Of a stretch of 64,000 bases of DNA, positions 29,591 through 37,828 are shown one piece after another (within the stretch, counting starts at the first letter, position 1; each line of letters starts with the position of its first letter). The DNA lies in contig NZ_JACSPO010000005.1 of assembly GCF_014837105.1 (NCBI RefSeq), positions 131,232 through 195,231 on the forward strand, read 5' to 3'. The notes under the pieces are model-generated. The model saw only the letters and a list, made by a program, of their open reading frames with translations. It ran no database searches and had not been told where the DNA came from. Source of the stretch: Oceanitalea stevensii. Lineage in GTDB: Bacteria > Actinomycetota > Actinomycetes > Actinomycetales > Actinomycetaceae. A program made the position numbers and the translations under genes.

Positions 29591-29712
29591 TGTTCTGCGC
29601 ACAGGTTCGCGACACGCGGGCGACATGCCGGGACAGCTGTCGCCCGACTTGGAGCCGCCGGAACCTGTGCGCGGAACACGCGCAGGCGGTCTCGGAGGAA
29701 TCCGGCTGTCGG
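29591..29712. repeat. Nested inverted repeats plus half of a family A palindrome
   Basis: TGTTCTGCGCACAGGTTC (29591-29608) pairs with 29661-29678 with one G-U. Inside it CGGGCGACA pairs with TGTCGCCCG. After it, 29694-29712 (GGAGGAATCCGGCTGTCGG) equals the right arm of the palindrome at 41538 but has no left arm. The block lies between the convergent sirtuin and tadA genes. Confidence 0.7.
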
Positions 29713-29727
29713 TGAGGGAGAGAGGCG

Positions 29728-30180
29728 TCAGCGGCGGGCGGCGAAGAAGTCGCGGAGCAGGCGCGCCGAGCGCTCCTCCTCCACGCCGCCGACCACCTCG
29801 GCCCGGTGGTTGAGCCGCGAGTCCCGGACGACGTCGCGGACCGAGCCGCACGCGCCGGCCTTGGGGTCCCAGGCTGCGAAGACGACCCGGTCGACCCGCG
29901 AGAGCACCACCGCGCCGGCGCACATCGTGCAGGGCTCGAGGGTGACGACGAGCGTGCAGCCCTCGAGGCGGACGTCCCCGGTGGCGGCAGCCGCGGCGCG
30001 CAGCGCCAGGACCTCGGCGTGTGCGGTGGGGTCCCGGTCGACCTCGCAGCGGTTGTGCGCCGTCGCGAGCACCCTCCCGTCCCGGTCGAGGACGACGGCG
30101 CCGACCGGCACGTCCCCGCCCGCGAGCGCCCGCTCGGCGAGCTCCAGGGCAGTGTTCATCGCCACGGTCCACGGTGCCAT
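29728..30180 (-). CDS. tadA: tRNA-specific adenosine deaminase
   Basis: Converts A34 to inosine in tRNA-Arg(ACG); the window also encodes tRNA-Arg(ACG) at 61551. The 150-residue protein has the zinc/catalytic motifs [11 protein letters not shown] (HAE) and [20 protein letters not shown] (PCxxC). ATG at 30180 is chosen because CAGGAT lies 7 nt upstream; another ATG three codons earlier overlaps that element. Divergent from upp, 47 bp apart. Confidence 0.95.
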   Translation of the reverse strand: MAPWTVAMNTALELAERALAGGDVPVGAVVLDRDGRVLATAHNRCEVDRDPTAHAEVLALRAAAAATGDVRLEGCTLVVTLEPCTMCAGAVVLSRVDRVVFAAWDPKAGACGSVRDVVRDSRLNHRAEVVGGVEEERSARLLRDFFAARR

Positions 30181-30227
30181 GGGTCCCATCCTGCACGCCG
30201 CCGCCCTGGCACCGGTACGTTCTACCC

Positions 30228-30863
30228 ATGCGCCTGCACGTCGCGGACCACCCGCTCATCGCCCACAAGCTCACCGTCCTGCGGGACGAGCGCACCGAGT
30301 CGCCCACCTTCCGGCTGCTCGTCGACGAGCTCGTCACCCTCCTCGCCTACGAGGCGACCCGTGAGGTGCAGACCGAGCAGGTGGAGATCGACACGCCGGT
30401 CGCGCGCACCACGGGCACGCACCTCGCCGCGCCGCGTCCGCTCGTCGTGCCGATCCTGCGCGCCGGACTGGGGATGCTCGACGGCATGACCCGCCTGCTC
30501 CCCACCGCAGAGGTCGGCTTCCTCGGGATGCAGCGCGACGAGCAGACCCTCGAGGCGATCACCTACGCCAACCGGCTGCCCGAGGACCTCAGCGGCCGCC
30601 AGGTCTTCGTCCTGGACCCCATGCTCGCGACCGGCAACACGCTCATCGCGGCGATCGAGTACCTCCTCGACCGCGGCGCCCGCGACGTCACGGCCATCTG
30701 CCTGCTCGTCGCACCCGAGGGCCTGCGGACCGTGGAGCAGGCGGTCGGGACGCGCGGTGAGGTCAAGATCGTCACCGCCGCCGTGGACGAGCGCCTCGAC
30801 GAGAACGCCTACATCGTCCCCGGCCTCGGCGACGCCGGAGACCGCCTCTACGGCGTGGTCTGA
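30228..30863 (+). CDS. upp: uracil phosphoribosyltransferase
   Basis: Makes UMP from uracil and PRPP. The 211-residue product has [18 protein letters not shown], the PRPP loop [19 protein letters not shown] and the uracil-binding C-terminus [21 protein letters not shown] at 30228 follows TACGTT by 6 nt (leaderless); the longer frame to the left overlaps tadA. It may work with the uracil permease at 24294. Confidence 0.97.
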   Translation: MRLHVADHPLIAHKLTVLRDERTESPTFRLLVDELVTLLAYEATREVQTEQVEIDTPVARTTGTHLAAPRPLVVPILRAGLGMLDGMTRLLPTAEVGFLGMQRDEQTLEAITYANRLPEDLSGRQVFVLDPMLATGNTLIAAIEYLLDRGARDVTAICLLVAPEGLRTVEQAVGTRGEVKIVTAAVDERLDENAYIVPGLGDAGDRLYGVV

Positions 30864-30876
30864 GCCGCCCCATCTC

Positions 30877-30947
30877 CACTGTGCGCCCGTCCGGTGCACT
30901 GTGCGCCCGGTCCACGGGGCGCACGGTGACCGGGCGGGCGCACAGTG
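30877..30947. terminator. Inverted repeat with duplicated left arm after upp
   Basis: CACTGTGCGCCCG (30877-30889) pairs perfectly with CGGGCGCACAGTG (30935-30947). A second copy of the left arm lies in between (from 30897). It is 14 bp after the upp stop. Two alternative stems are possible. Likely terminator. Confidence 0.75.
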
Positions 30948-30980
30948 CGTTCCGGACCAGTGGGCCTGTGCGCTCAGGGT

Positions 30981-31010
30981 GTTACTCCTGTTACCAATGT
31001 GACATGTGAG
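30981..31010. promoter_or_regulatory. GTTAC/GTGAC 9-bp periodic repeat upstream of CAP gene
   Basis: GTTAC-TCCT-GTTAC-CAAT-GTGAC-ATGT shows three 5-mers at exact 9-bp spacing and contains TGACATGTGA (31000-31009), the reverse complement of the 10-mer at 6198 and 56343. It lies 120 bp before the start of the secreted CAP protein. Direct repeats of GTnAC type recall the actinobacterial response regulator MtrA; this is an inference. Confidence 0.45.
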
Positions 31011-31132
31011 GCCCGTGGGTCTAACCTGAGCGCGGACACATGGCTCGACGGCCCGCTGCACCCTCCCGCCGTCGACGCCTCGGCTAGTCACGGGCAGGGA
31101 CGCACGCGTGCGCAGGCGGAGGAGGAGCCGTC

Positions 31133-32449
31133 GTGGCATCTGACGCACAGGCACGGACCGGCGCACGCCGTCCGCGCCGCACCGCTTCGCGCGTGGGCGC
31201 CGTCGCGGCCTCCTTCGTCCTCACCCTCACGGTGCTCGCGAGCACCGTGACCGCCGCACCGACACTGCCGGCCTGGGTGCTCCTGCCGCTCGAGGCCAGC
31301 GGCATGCCGGCGCACATGACCGGCGGCACCGTGGTCACGATGACGCCGGACCGCGCGGACATCAGCATCTCGCTGGCCGACTACGCCGCCCAGGAGCGTG
31401 TCGCCGAGGCCGCCCTCGCCGCCGCCGCGGACGCCACCAAGTCCCGCACGGCTTCCCTCGCGTCGCGCGCGCAGCGGCCCGAGAAGGCCGCGCCCGCGGT
31501 CGCGATGAACGAGAGCCCCGTCGCCACGCCCGGCGGGGACAACCCCGTCCTCGTGCCCGACGACGGCGCCGAGACGCTCCCCGAGCCGGAGCCCACGACC
31601 GCGCCCGCGCCGGAGCCCGAGGCGACCGAGGAGCCGTCCCCGGAGCCGGAGGTCACCGAGGAGCCGGAGCCCGAGCCCACCGAGGAGCCGGAGCCGCCGC
31701 TCACGGCCGCCCCCGCGCCCGCACCGGAGGCACCAGCCACCGCGGACCCGGAGCCCACCCCTGAGGAGTCGGCCGCTGAGCCCACCTCTCCGGAGGAGGG
31801 CAGCACGCCGAGCCCGAGCCCGTCGGCCACTCCGTCCCCGGCGCCGAGCCCCACGCCCAGCGCCACGCCGACTCCCACGCCGTCGGCGACTCCGAAGCCC
31901 ACGCCCTCGCCGACGCCCAGCCCCACGCCGTCCGCGACGCCGAAGCCGAAGCCCACGCCGACGCCGACGCCCACCCCGACCCCGACTCCGAAGCCGACGC
32001 CGACGCCCACCCCGCCGCCCGGCGACACCGGCACGGCCCGTAGCACGCTGTTCGCCCTGCTCAACATCTTCCGCCAGGCCAACGGTCTGCCGCCGGTCGC
32101 GTACAACACCCACCTGCAGGGCGTCGCCCAGGGCTGGGCGAACCACCTCGCGGACTGGGAGCCGGCCAGCATGACCAGCGCCCACAACCCCCGGATGACG
32201 CAGCAGGTCGGATGCCGTGGCTACAGCACGGGGGCCTGGGGCTCGTGCAGCGAGCTCATCGTGCGCAACACCGGTGGCGCGTCGATGAACTTCAACACGC
32301 TGCTCACCTGGCTGCACACGTGGTGGACCCAGTCGCCCAACCACCGGCCGTGGATGCTCAGTGACACCTACACCCACGTGGGCTACGGCTTCGCCTGGAG
32401 CGAGGACCGCGTGCCCTACGCCGTCACGGTCATCGCCCAGAAGTACTGA
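31133..32449 (+). CDS. secreted CAP (SCP-like) domain protein with long Pro/Thr linker
   Basis: A 438-residue exported protein. Signal sequence: RRTASRVGAVAASFVLTLTVLA. Residues ~130-300 are an extended low-complexity linker, first PE/PT-rich (EPTEEPEPP), then PTPSPTPSATPKP repeats. The last ~135 residues are a CAP domain: LLNIFRQANGLPPVAYNTHL, AQGWANHLA, TSAHNPR, and HRPWMLSDTYTHVGYGFAW. CAP proteins in bacteria are often wall-associated and of unsettled activity. GTG at 31133 has GGAGGAG 8 nt upstream. The linker suggests passage through the wall. The upstream motif at 30981 may control it. Confidence 0.9.
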   Translation: MASDAQARTGARRPRRTASRVGAVAASFVLTLTVLASTVTAAPTLPAWVLLPLEASGMPAHMTGGTVVTMTPDRADISISLADYAAQERVAEAALAAAADATKSRTASLASRAQRPEKAAPAVAMNESPVATPGGDNPVLVPDDGAETLPEPEPTTAPAPEPEATEEPSPEPEVTEEPEPEPTEEPEPPLTAAPAPAPEAPATADPEPTPEESAAEPTSPEEGSTPSPSPSATPSPAPSPTPSATPTPTPSATPKPTPSPTPSPTPSATPKPKPTPTPTPTPTPTPKPTPTPTPPPGDTGTARSTLFALLNIFRQANGLPPVAYNTHLQGVAQGWANHLADWEPASMTSAHNPRMTQQVGCRGYSTGAWGSCSELIVRNTGGASMNFNTLLTWLHTWWTQSPNHRPWMLSDTYTHVGYGFAWSEDRVPYAVTVIAQKY

Positions 32450-32453
32450 CCCG

Positions 32454-32720
32454 CTAGCGGACCTGGAAGTCCTGCTCCCCCTGGGGCTGCTCGACGCGCA
32501 CGTCGACGTCCTCGACCCGCGCGGCGGACGGTCCCTCGTGCAGCCAGCGCAGCACCTGGTCGACGGCGGTCTCCTCCCCCTCGAGGACGGCCTCCACCCG
32601 CCCGTCGGGCAGGTTGCGCACCCAGCCGGCCACACCGGCGCGCTCGGCCTGGGCGGCGCAGGCCATGCGGAACCCCACCCCCTGGACCCGGCCGGTGACG
32701 GTCACGTAGCAGCGCCGCAT
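32454..32720 (-). CDS. acyP: acylphosphatase
   Basis: An 88-residue enzyme that hydrolyses acyl phosphates. GRVQGVGFRM contains the phosphate-binding loop and catalytic Arg, and GWVRNLPDG the catalytic Asn. The ATG at 32720 follows GAGGAG located in the end of the preceding lipoprotein gene, whose stop is 1 bp upstream; the two are co-transcribed. Confidence 0.95.
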   Translation of the reverse strand: MRRCYVTVTGRVQGVGFRMACAAQAERAGVAGWVRNLPDGRVEAVLEGEETAVDQVLRWLHEGPSAARVEDVDVRVEQPQGEQDFQVR

Positions 32721-32721
32721 G

Positions 32722-34098
32722 TCACTCCTCCTCGGCAAGCACCTCGGCGGTCTGGCCGACGACGCCGACCATCCACCCGGCGTCGGGCACCGCGGCCACG
32801 TCCGTCGCCGCGATCTGGACGACGACGGCGTACCCCTCGCCGTCCGCCGACCCCAGGTACCACGAGCCTGCCATCTCACCGGGCGCGCTGCCGCCCTTGA
32901 AGCCGACGTACTCCCAGCCCTCGGGCGCCTCGATGCCCGGGTTGAGCGCGAGGATGCCGAGCACCGTCTCGTCGCCGCTCTCCTGCAGGCCGGCGTGCGC
33001 GCGGCACAGGTCCTGCGCCGTGGCGAACCAGTCGAGCCCGTCGGGCCAGATGACGTCCTGGGCGAGCGCCGGGTCGACGGCGACCTCGCCGCCGGGCAGC
33101 CCGGCGAGGATCTCCTCGCGCCCGGCGGCGTCGGCGGCGGCCCACCGCTCGCGCAGCCCGGGGTCGGTGAAGCCGAGCTGGAACAGCTCGCGGGTGGTGA
33201 CGAGCGGGGTGAGCAGCGCGGGGTCGTGGTGGCCGAGCCGCTCGACCGCCGCGAGCACGGCCTCGCGCCCCACGGCGTCGATGAGAAGGTCGGTGGCCGT
33301 GTTGTCGCTGATGGAGATCATGAGCTCGGCCGCGTCGCGGACGCTCACCTCGTGGCCCGCGGGCTCCTCCTGGAGGACGCCGGAGGGCAGGGAGCGCAGG
33401 TCGTCGGTGAGCGTGAGGGTGTCCTCCCACGCGAGCGTGCCGTCGGCGACGGCCTGGCGCACGGCGTCCAGGACGTAGAGCTTGACGATCGAGCCGATCG
33501 GCCGTGCGACGTCGGACTCCCGCTCGTGGAGGGGCTCGCAGGTGGCGCCGTCGGCGACGAGGACGGAGGTCTCGGCGTCGAGGCCCGCGAGCGCGGCGTC
33601 GAGGTCCTCCGGGGAGGTGACGTCCGGGACGGCGCGCGTCGCCTCGAAGAACAGGGTGCTCATCCGGCCGTCGGCCTCGGTGACGACGTGGAGGAGGAAG
33701 CGGCCGTCCTCCGCCGCGAGTGGCAGCCGGGCGGCGTCCTCGGTGCCCTCGTACCCCTCGACGACGTAGGGGCCACCCGCCCGCAGCTGGTCGAAGACGG
33801 CGGCCACCTGAGCCGCGGGCACCTCCGCGAGGAAGGGCTCGGCGAAGCGCTCCTGTGCCTCCTCGGCGCCGGGCCCCTCGTCCGCGGCGAGCTGCTCGAG
33901 CACCCACGCCGTGGCCTGTCCCGCCCGCGTCTGCGGGAGGGTGACGCCGTCGGCGATGCTCACCTCCTCGGTGGGCGCGGGCGGCGAGGACGACGACGGC
34001 GCACCCTCCGGATCCTCCGTCCCACCTCCCCCGCACCCGCCGACGAGGAGCAGCAGCGCGAGCGCTGCCGGCACGGTCCGACGTCTCCCCCGAGTCAT
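32722..34098 (-). CDS. beta-lactamase-like serine hydrolase lipoprotein
   Basis: A 458-residue exported lipoprotein. The signal peptide ends in the lipobox LLVGGCGGGG. Residues ~40-155 form an NTF2-like N-terminal domain, followed by a class A beta-lactamase-fold domain with SxxK (GSIVKLYVLD), SDN (SISDNTATDLL) and KGGS as the KTG-box variant (VGFKGGSAPGE). The architecture recalls the two-domain ORF12-type proteins of clavulanate clusters, but no such cluster is here. True beta-lactamase activity is uncertain; it could be a peptidoglycan-active esterase or peptidase. ATG at 34098, with GAGGAT 7 nt upstream, is leaderless-like; a longer frame overlaps the divergent hydrolase gene. Confidence 0.86.
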   Translation of the reverse strand: MTRGRRRTVPAALALLLLVGGCGGGGTEDPEGAPSSSSPPAPTEEVSIADGVTLPQTRAGQATAWVLEQLAADEGPGAEEAQERFAEPFLAEVPAAQVAAVFDQLRAGGPYVVEGYEGTEDAARLPLAAEDGRFLLHVVTEADGRMSTLFFEATRAVPDVTSPEDLDAALAGLDAETSVLVADGATCEPLHERESDVARPIGSIVKLYVLDAVRQAVADGTLAWEDTLTLTDDLRSLPSGVLQEEPAGHEVSVRDAAELMISISDNTATDLLIDAVGREAVLAAVERLGHHDPALLTPLVTTRELFQLGFTDPGLRERWAAADAAGREEILAGLPGGEVAVDPALAQDVIWPDGLDWFATAQDLCRAHAGLQESGDETVLGILALNPGIEAPEGWEYVGFKGGSAPGEMAGSWYLGSADGEGYAVVVQIAATDVAAVPDAGWMVGVVGQTAEVLAEEE

Positions 34099-34135
34099 GG
34101 CCCCGATCCTCCCAGACGCCTGCGAGGATGCGGCC

Positions 34136-35107
34136 ATGTCCGCCCGCCTCTCCCCGCCCCTGCCCGACGCCCTCGGTGAGCCCTGGGTGCAGCGCCGCAT
34201 CGCCCTGCGTCCCTCCCCCGACTACGACGGGCAGCCCGAGGCCGTCCTCGTCCACCGGCGTGAGCCGACGAGCCGGCAGGCCGTGCTCTACCTCCACGGC
34301 TTCACCGACTACTTCTTCCAGGCCGACCACGCCGAGCGGTGGGTGGCCGCCGGGCTCGACTTCTACGCGCTGGACCTGCGGATGAGCGGGCGGGCGCTCG
34401 GTGAGAAGGCCCGCGCAGGGGACGTGCGCGACCTCCACCACCACGACGAGGAGATCGGCGTCGCGCTGGACGCGATCCGCGCCGACGGGCACGAGCAGGT
34501 CGTCCTGCTCGGCCACTCCACCGGCGGTCTCATCGCGGTGAGCTGGGTCGACCGCCACCCGGGACAGGTGGACGCCGTCGTCCTCAACAGCCCGTGGCTC
34601 GAGCACAACGGGCCGTGGACGGAGCGGGTCATCCTCACCCGGGTCATCCGCCTGCTCGCCCGGTGGCTGCCGAGCGTCGTCGTCAGCCACCTGGACGAGC
34701 CGTACGGACGGTGGCTGCGCGAGCAGGGCTGGGACTACGACCTCGCGTGGAAGCCGGTCGAGGGCTTCCCGATGCGCGCGGGGATGGCCGCCAGCGTGCG
34801 CCGCGAGCACGCGCGGGTGGCGCGGGGGCTGGCGGTCGACGTGCCGGTGCTGCTGTGCTGCTCCACCCGCTCCGGCTCGCCGTCCTCGCCCACCGCGGAG
34901 GAGCTGCGCAGCGCCGACTGCGTCCTCGACGTGCGGCACATGGTGGACCGCGCCCCGCGCCTGGGCCCGGACGTCAGCGTCGTCCAGGTCCACGGCGGGG
35001 TCCACGACCTCGCCCTGTCGCCAGGACCGGCGCGCGAGGCCTACGAGAGCACCGCCATCGAGTGGGTGACGGAGCGGCTCGCGGCCTCGCGAGACGGCAG
35101 CGTCTAG
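34136..35107 (+). CDS. alpha/beta hydrolase (serine aminopeptidase/monoacylglycerol lipase type)
   Basis: A 323-residue soluble hydrolase. AVLYLHGFTDYFFQADH is the oxyanion region, LLGHSTGGLIAV the nucleophile elbow (Ser in GHSTGG), and VVQVHGGVHDLALSPG the likely histidine loop; the lid lies between. It resembles Hydrolase_4 lysophospholipases. ATG at 34136 has GAGGAT 6 nt upstream; its promoter region is shared head-to-head with the lipoprotein gene (37 bp). The last nine codons and stop lie in a 27-bp tandem duplication (35082-35135). Confidence 0.88.
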   Translation: MSARLSPPLPDALGEPWVQRRIALRPSPDYDGQPEAVLVHRREPTSRQAVLYLHGFTDYFFQADHAERWVAAGLDFYALDLRMSGRALGEKARAGDVRDLHHHDEEIGVALDAIRADGHEQVVLLGHSTGGLIAVSWVDRHPGQVDAVVLNSPWLEHNGPWTERVILTRVIRLLARWLPSVVVSHLDEPYGRWLREQGWDYDLAWKPVEGFPMRAGMAASVRREHARVARGLAVDVPVLLCCSTRSGSPSSPTAEELRSADCVLDVRHMVDRAPRLGPDVSVVQVHGGVHDLALSPGPAREAYESTAIEWVTERLAASRDGSV

Positions 35108-35135
35108 CCGGCCTCGCGGGACGGCAGCGTCTAGC
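35082..35135. repeat. 27-bp tandem duplication across convergent stop codons
   Basis: 35082-35108 and 35109-35135 are tandem 27-mers differing at one base (A/G at the eleventh position). Copy 1 supplies the TAG of the plus-strand hydrolase (35105-35107); copy 2, read in reverse, supplies the TAG of the MFS gene (35131-35133). CTAG reads TAG on both strands. Confidence 0.92.
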
Positions 35136-36777
35136 TGGCCCTGCGGGCCGGGCCCTCGTCGTCGCCGGTCTCGGCCGTGTCGTCGGCGGGGAGCTCGCTC
35201 TTGACGTCCTGCACGGCGCGCTTGACCTCGAGGTCCACGGTGTCGCGCAGCGTGGAGCCCTTCATGAGGATCGCGGCGACGAGGGCGATGACGGCGAGGA
35301 CGCCCATGATGAGGAAGATGAGGTCCATGCCGTCGCCGTAGGCGCTGCGGACGATCGCCTCGACGTCGTCGGGCAGGGCCGCGACGTCGAGGTTACCGCC
35401 GCCCGCCAGCGAGCCCGCCGGGATGCCCGCGTCCGCGAGCCGGGACACGAGGAGGGTGGCGATGTGCGCGGAGAGCACCGCGCCGAGCACCTGGACGCCG
35501 ATGGCGCCGCCGAGGGAGCGGAAGAAGGCGACAGCCGAGCTGGCAGCGCCCATGTCCTTGAGCGAGACCGTGTTCTGGACCGCGAGGACGAGGTTCTGCA
35601 TCGAGGCGCCCTGGCCGATGCCCATGAGCGCCAGGTAGATGCCCAGCACCCACAGCGGCGTGGACACCCCGATCGTCGCCATGAGCGCGACGCCCACGGC
35701 CTGGATCGTGATGCCGCCGACGACGTAGCGCTTCCACGTGCCACGCGCGCTGACGAGCCGGCCGGCGATGGTCGAGGAGAGGAAGACGCCGAGCATCATC
35801 GGGACCATGAGCAGGCCCGACTCGGTGGGGCCGTAGCCCCGGCCGATCTGGAAGTACTGGCCGAGGAAGACCGGGGCGGCGAACATCACGGTGCCGACGG
35901 CGAAGCTCGCGACGATGCTCAGGGCGGTGGTGCGCTCGGTGAGGATCCACATCGGCACGACGGGCTCGGCGGCCCGCAGCTCGACGAGGACGAAGGCGAC
36001 CGTCCCGAGGACCGCGCCGCCGAGCATGGCGGCGGACTGCCACGAGACCCACGCGAAGCTCGTGTCGACGAAGGACAGCCAGAGCAGGAGGAGGGTGACG
36101 GACATGACGATGAGGGCCGCGCCCCAGTAGTCGATCTTCGGCTTGCGGCGCGTGCTCGGCGGCACGTGGAGGCGCCGGTGGAGCACCCAGATCGCGATGA
36201 GCGAGAAGGGGATGGCGCTCCAGTAGCACCAGCGCCAGCCCAGCCACGGGGTGTCGACGATGACGCCGCCGATGAGCGGGCCCGACACGGTCGCCACCGC
36301 CATGACGGCGCCCATGTAGCCGTTGTACCGCCCGCGCTCACGCGGGGAGATGATCGTGGCGATCGTCGTCTGGACGAGCGCCATCTGTGCGCCCATGCCC
36401 ACGCCCTGGATGACGCGGTAGGCGATGAGCGTGTTCGCGCTCTGCGCGGACCCGGCGAGCAGCGAGCCGACGCTGAAGAGCCCGATCGCGAGCAGGAGGA
36501 GCTTCTTCTTGTCGAAGAGGTCCGCGAGCTTGCCGAAGATCGGGGTGCTCGCCGTCGAGGCGAGGAGGGCCGCGGTGACGATCCACGTGTACTGCAGCTG
36601 CGTGCCGCCGAGGTCGGCGATGATGACGGGCAGCGCGTTGCCGACGATCGTGCCGGAGAGCATGGCGACGAAGAGGGCGAGCAGCAGACCGGTGAAGACC
36701 TTCATGACCTCGCGGTGCTTGGTCTCCTCCGCCTCGGTGCGGCGGGCGGGGCGGGGCATGCGGTCGGGGCGCGCCAT
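35131..36777 (-). CDS. DHA2-family multidrug efflux MFS transporter
   Basis: A 548-residue, 14-helix transporter of the EmrB/QacA type. FGKLADLFDKKKLLLL is MFS motif A, VATVSGPLIGGVIVDTPWLG carries the antiporter motif C, and WRWCYWSAIPFSLIA is the DHA2 signature. The charged C-terminal tail is cytoplasmic. Its start overlaps the marR stop by one base (TGATG), so the pair is coupled; efflux of a drug or toxic metabolite sensed by the MarR protein is likely. Confidence 0.94.
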   Translation of the reverse strand: MARPDRMPRPARRTEAEETKHREVMKVFTGLLLALFVAMLSGTIVGNALPVIIADLGGTQLQYTWIVTAALLASTASTPIFGKLADLFDKKKLLLLAIGLFSVGSLLAGSAQSANTLIAYRVIQGVGMGAQMALVQTTIATIISPRERGRYNGYMGAVMAVATVSGPLIGGVIVDTPWLGWRWCYWSAIPFSLIAIWVLHRRLHVPPSTRRKPKIDYWGAALIVMSVTLLLLWLSFVDTSFAWVSWQSAAMLGGAVLGTVAFVLVELRAAEPVVPMWILTERTTALSIVASFAVGTVMFAAPVFLGQYFQIGRGYGPTESGLLMVPMMLGVFLSSTIAGRLVSARGTWKRYVVGGITIQAVGVALMATIGVSTPLWVLGIYLALMGIGQGASMQNLVLAVQNTVSLKDMGAASSAVAFFRSLGGAIGVQVLGAVLSAHIATLLVSRLADAGIPAGSLAGGGNLDVAALPDDVEAIVRSAYGDGMDLIFLIMGVLAVIALVAAILMKGSTLRDTVDLEVKRAVQDVKSELPADDTAETGDDEGPARRAS

Positions 36778-37232
36778 CAGCGCGTCACCTCCTGGGTCGC
36801 GTCGAGGAAGCGGGCCACCGTGCCCAGCACGTCGGTGAGCTGGGCGACGTCGTTCTCGCTCCAGTCGGTGAGGGCGGACTCGAGGTGGCGACGGCGCAGC
36901 TCACGGATCGCCGTGAGCGCGTCCTGTCCCTTGGGCGTGAGCCGCAGGAGCGCGGCTCGCGCGTCCGCCGGGTCCTGACGGCGCTCGACGCTGCCGTCCT
37001 GCTCGAGCGGGCTCACGTGCCGGCTCACCACGGACGGGTCGACGAGCAGGTCCTCGGCCACGTCGGCGATGCGGCACTCGCCCTGGCGGGCGAGGGAGGC
37101 GAGGACGGCCACCTGGGAGGCGGGCCGGCCGGACTCCCGGGAAAGGCGGACGGTGAGGTTGCGGTGGCGACGGGTGAGGTCGGCCAGCGCGTCGATGAGG
37201 CCTTCGAGGGCGTCGTGCTGAGCTGCGGTCAC
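36777..37232 (-). CDS. MarR-family transcriptional regulator
   Basis: A 151-residue winged-helix regulator. The recognition region reads GECRIADVAEDLLVDPSVVS and the wing RRQDPADARAALLRLTPKG. It is expected to repress itself and the downstream MFS pump until a ligand binds. GTG at 37232 is taken as the start, with TATCGT 8 nt upstream as -10; TTG at 37241 in the same frame is the alternative. The inverted repeat at 37255 is the likely operator. Confidence 0.92.
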   Translation of the reverse strand: MTAAQHDALEGLIDALADLTRRHRNLTVRLSRESGRPASQVAVLASLARQGECRIADVAEDLLVDPSVVSRHVSPLEQDGSVERRQDPADARAALLRLTPKGQDALTAIRELRRRHLESALTDWSENDVAQLTDVLGTVARFLDATQEVTR

Positions 37233-37254
37233 GATGACCAACGATAACCCTTAC

Positions 37255-37267
37255 ATGCAGCATGCAT
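37255..37267. promoter_or_regulatory. Candidate MarR operator
   Basis: ATGCA-GCA-TGCAT is a perfect inverted repeat in an AT-rich patch, 23 bp upstream of the marR start and next to its -10, as expected for autorepression. Confidence 0.55.
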
Positions 37268-37338
37268 ATATCTGGGAGCATGGTGAGGTCGCCCACCCCC
37301 GGGACCAAAGCCCCTTCTCCCGACTCCATGTCGCGCCC

Positions 37339-37473
37339 ACAGCTGAGTTGTTACGGAGCCCGGTGCTCCGGGCTGGAGTAACAGCTCAGCTCTCGGCGCA
37401 GGGGTCGGGGCGGGAGGCGTCAGGAGCGGTTGGGGTGGCAGCCGCCCGCCGGTAACAACTCAGCTGTCGGCGG
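37339..37473. repeat. Family A palindrome with two competing right arms
   Basis: Left arm ACAGCTGAGTTGTTAC (37339-37354) pairs with 37378-37391 around a GGAGCCCGG/CCGGGCT hairpin, and pairs perfectly over 16 bp with 37452-37467. Both right arms continue into CTCGGCG or TCGGCGG as in family A. The region 37242-37493 has no gene; it holds the MarR control region and this structure. Confidence 0.75.
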
Positions 37474-37493
37474 AGGGTTCTTGGTCGGGGAGG

Positions 37494-37766
37494 TCAGTGG
37501 TTGCGGAGGGCCTTGATGAGCTCGTCCTTGTTCATGCTCGAGCGGCCCTCGATGCCGATCTCCCGCGCGCGGTCCTGGAGGTCGTCGACCGTCCAGTCCT
37601 CGTAGGAGCCGGACTGGCCGCCCTTCTCCCCCACGTCGCTGCGCGAGCTGTTCGCCGCGGCGTTGGCGATGCGGGCCGACTTCTCCTTGGAGTTGCCCTC
37701 GTCGCGGAGGGACTCGTAGAGCTCCTTGTCCTTGACGCTGGGGCCGGGGTCCTGCTTGCCGGGCAT
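37494..37766 (-). CDS. small Rho_N/SAP-like domain protein
   Basis: A 90-residue hydrophilic protein: [40 protein letters not shown], then a C-terminal Rho_N/SAP-like helix-turn ([20 protein letters not shown] followed by [13 protein letters not shown]). The first half resembles the DUF7218-type [20 protein letters not shown] proteins. Possibly a nucleic-acid-binding, stress-related small protein; function unproven. ATG at 37766 has AAGGAGG 6 nt upstream, a strong site. Confidence 0.82.
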   Translation of the reverse strand: MPGKQDPGPSVKDKELYESLRDEGNSKEKSARIANAAANSSRSDVGEKGGQSGSYEDWTVDDLQDRAREIGIEGRSSMNKDELIKALRNH

Positions 37767-37828
37767 GTGCCGCCTCCTTCTCGTCGGGCCTCCAGGATCC
37801 GCCGGGGACGCGGGCCCTGCATCCGCAG

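Noticed and set aside
30948-31132. A c-di-AMP (ydaO-type) riboswitch before the CAP gene, as seen upstream of wall-hydrolase genes
   Set aside because: The conserved ydaO elements are not visible; only direct repeats and a possible operator are seen.
31800-32020. A tandem DNA repeat array
   Set aside because: It is the PTPSPT-type coding linker of the CAP protein.
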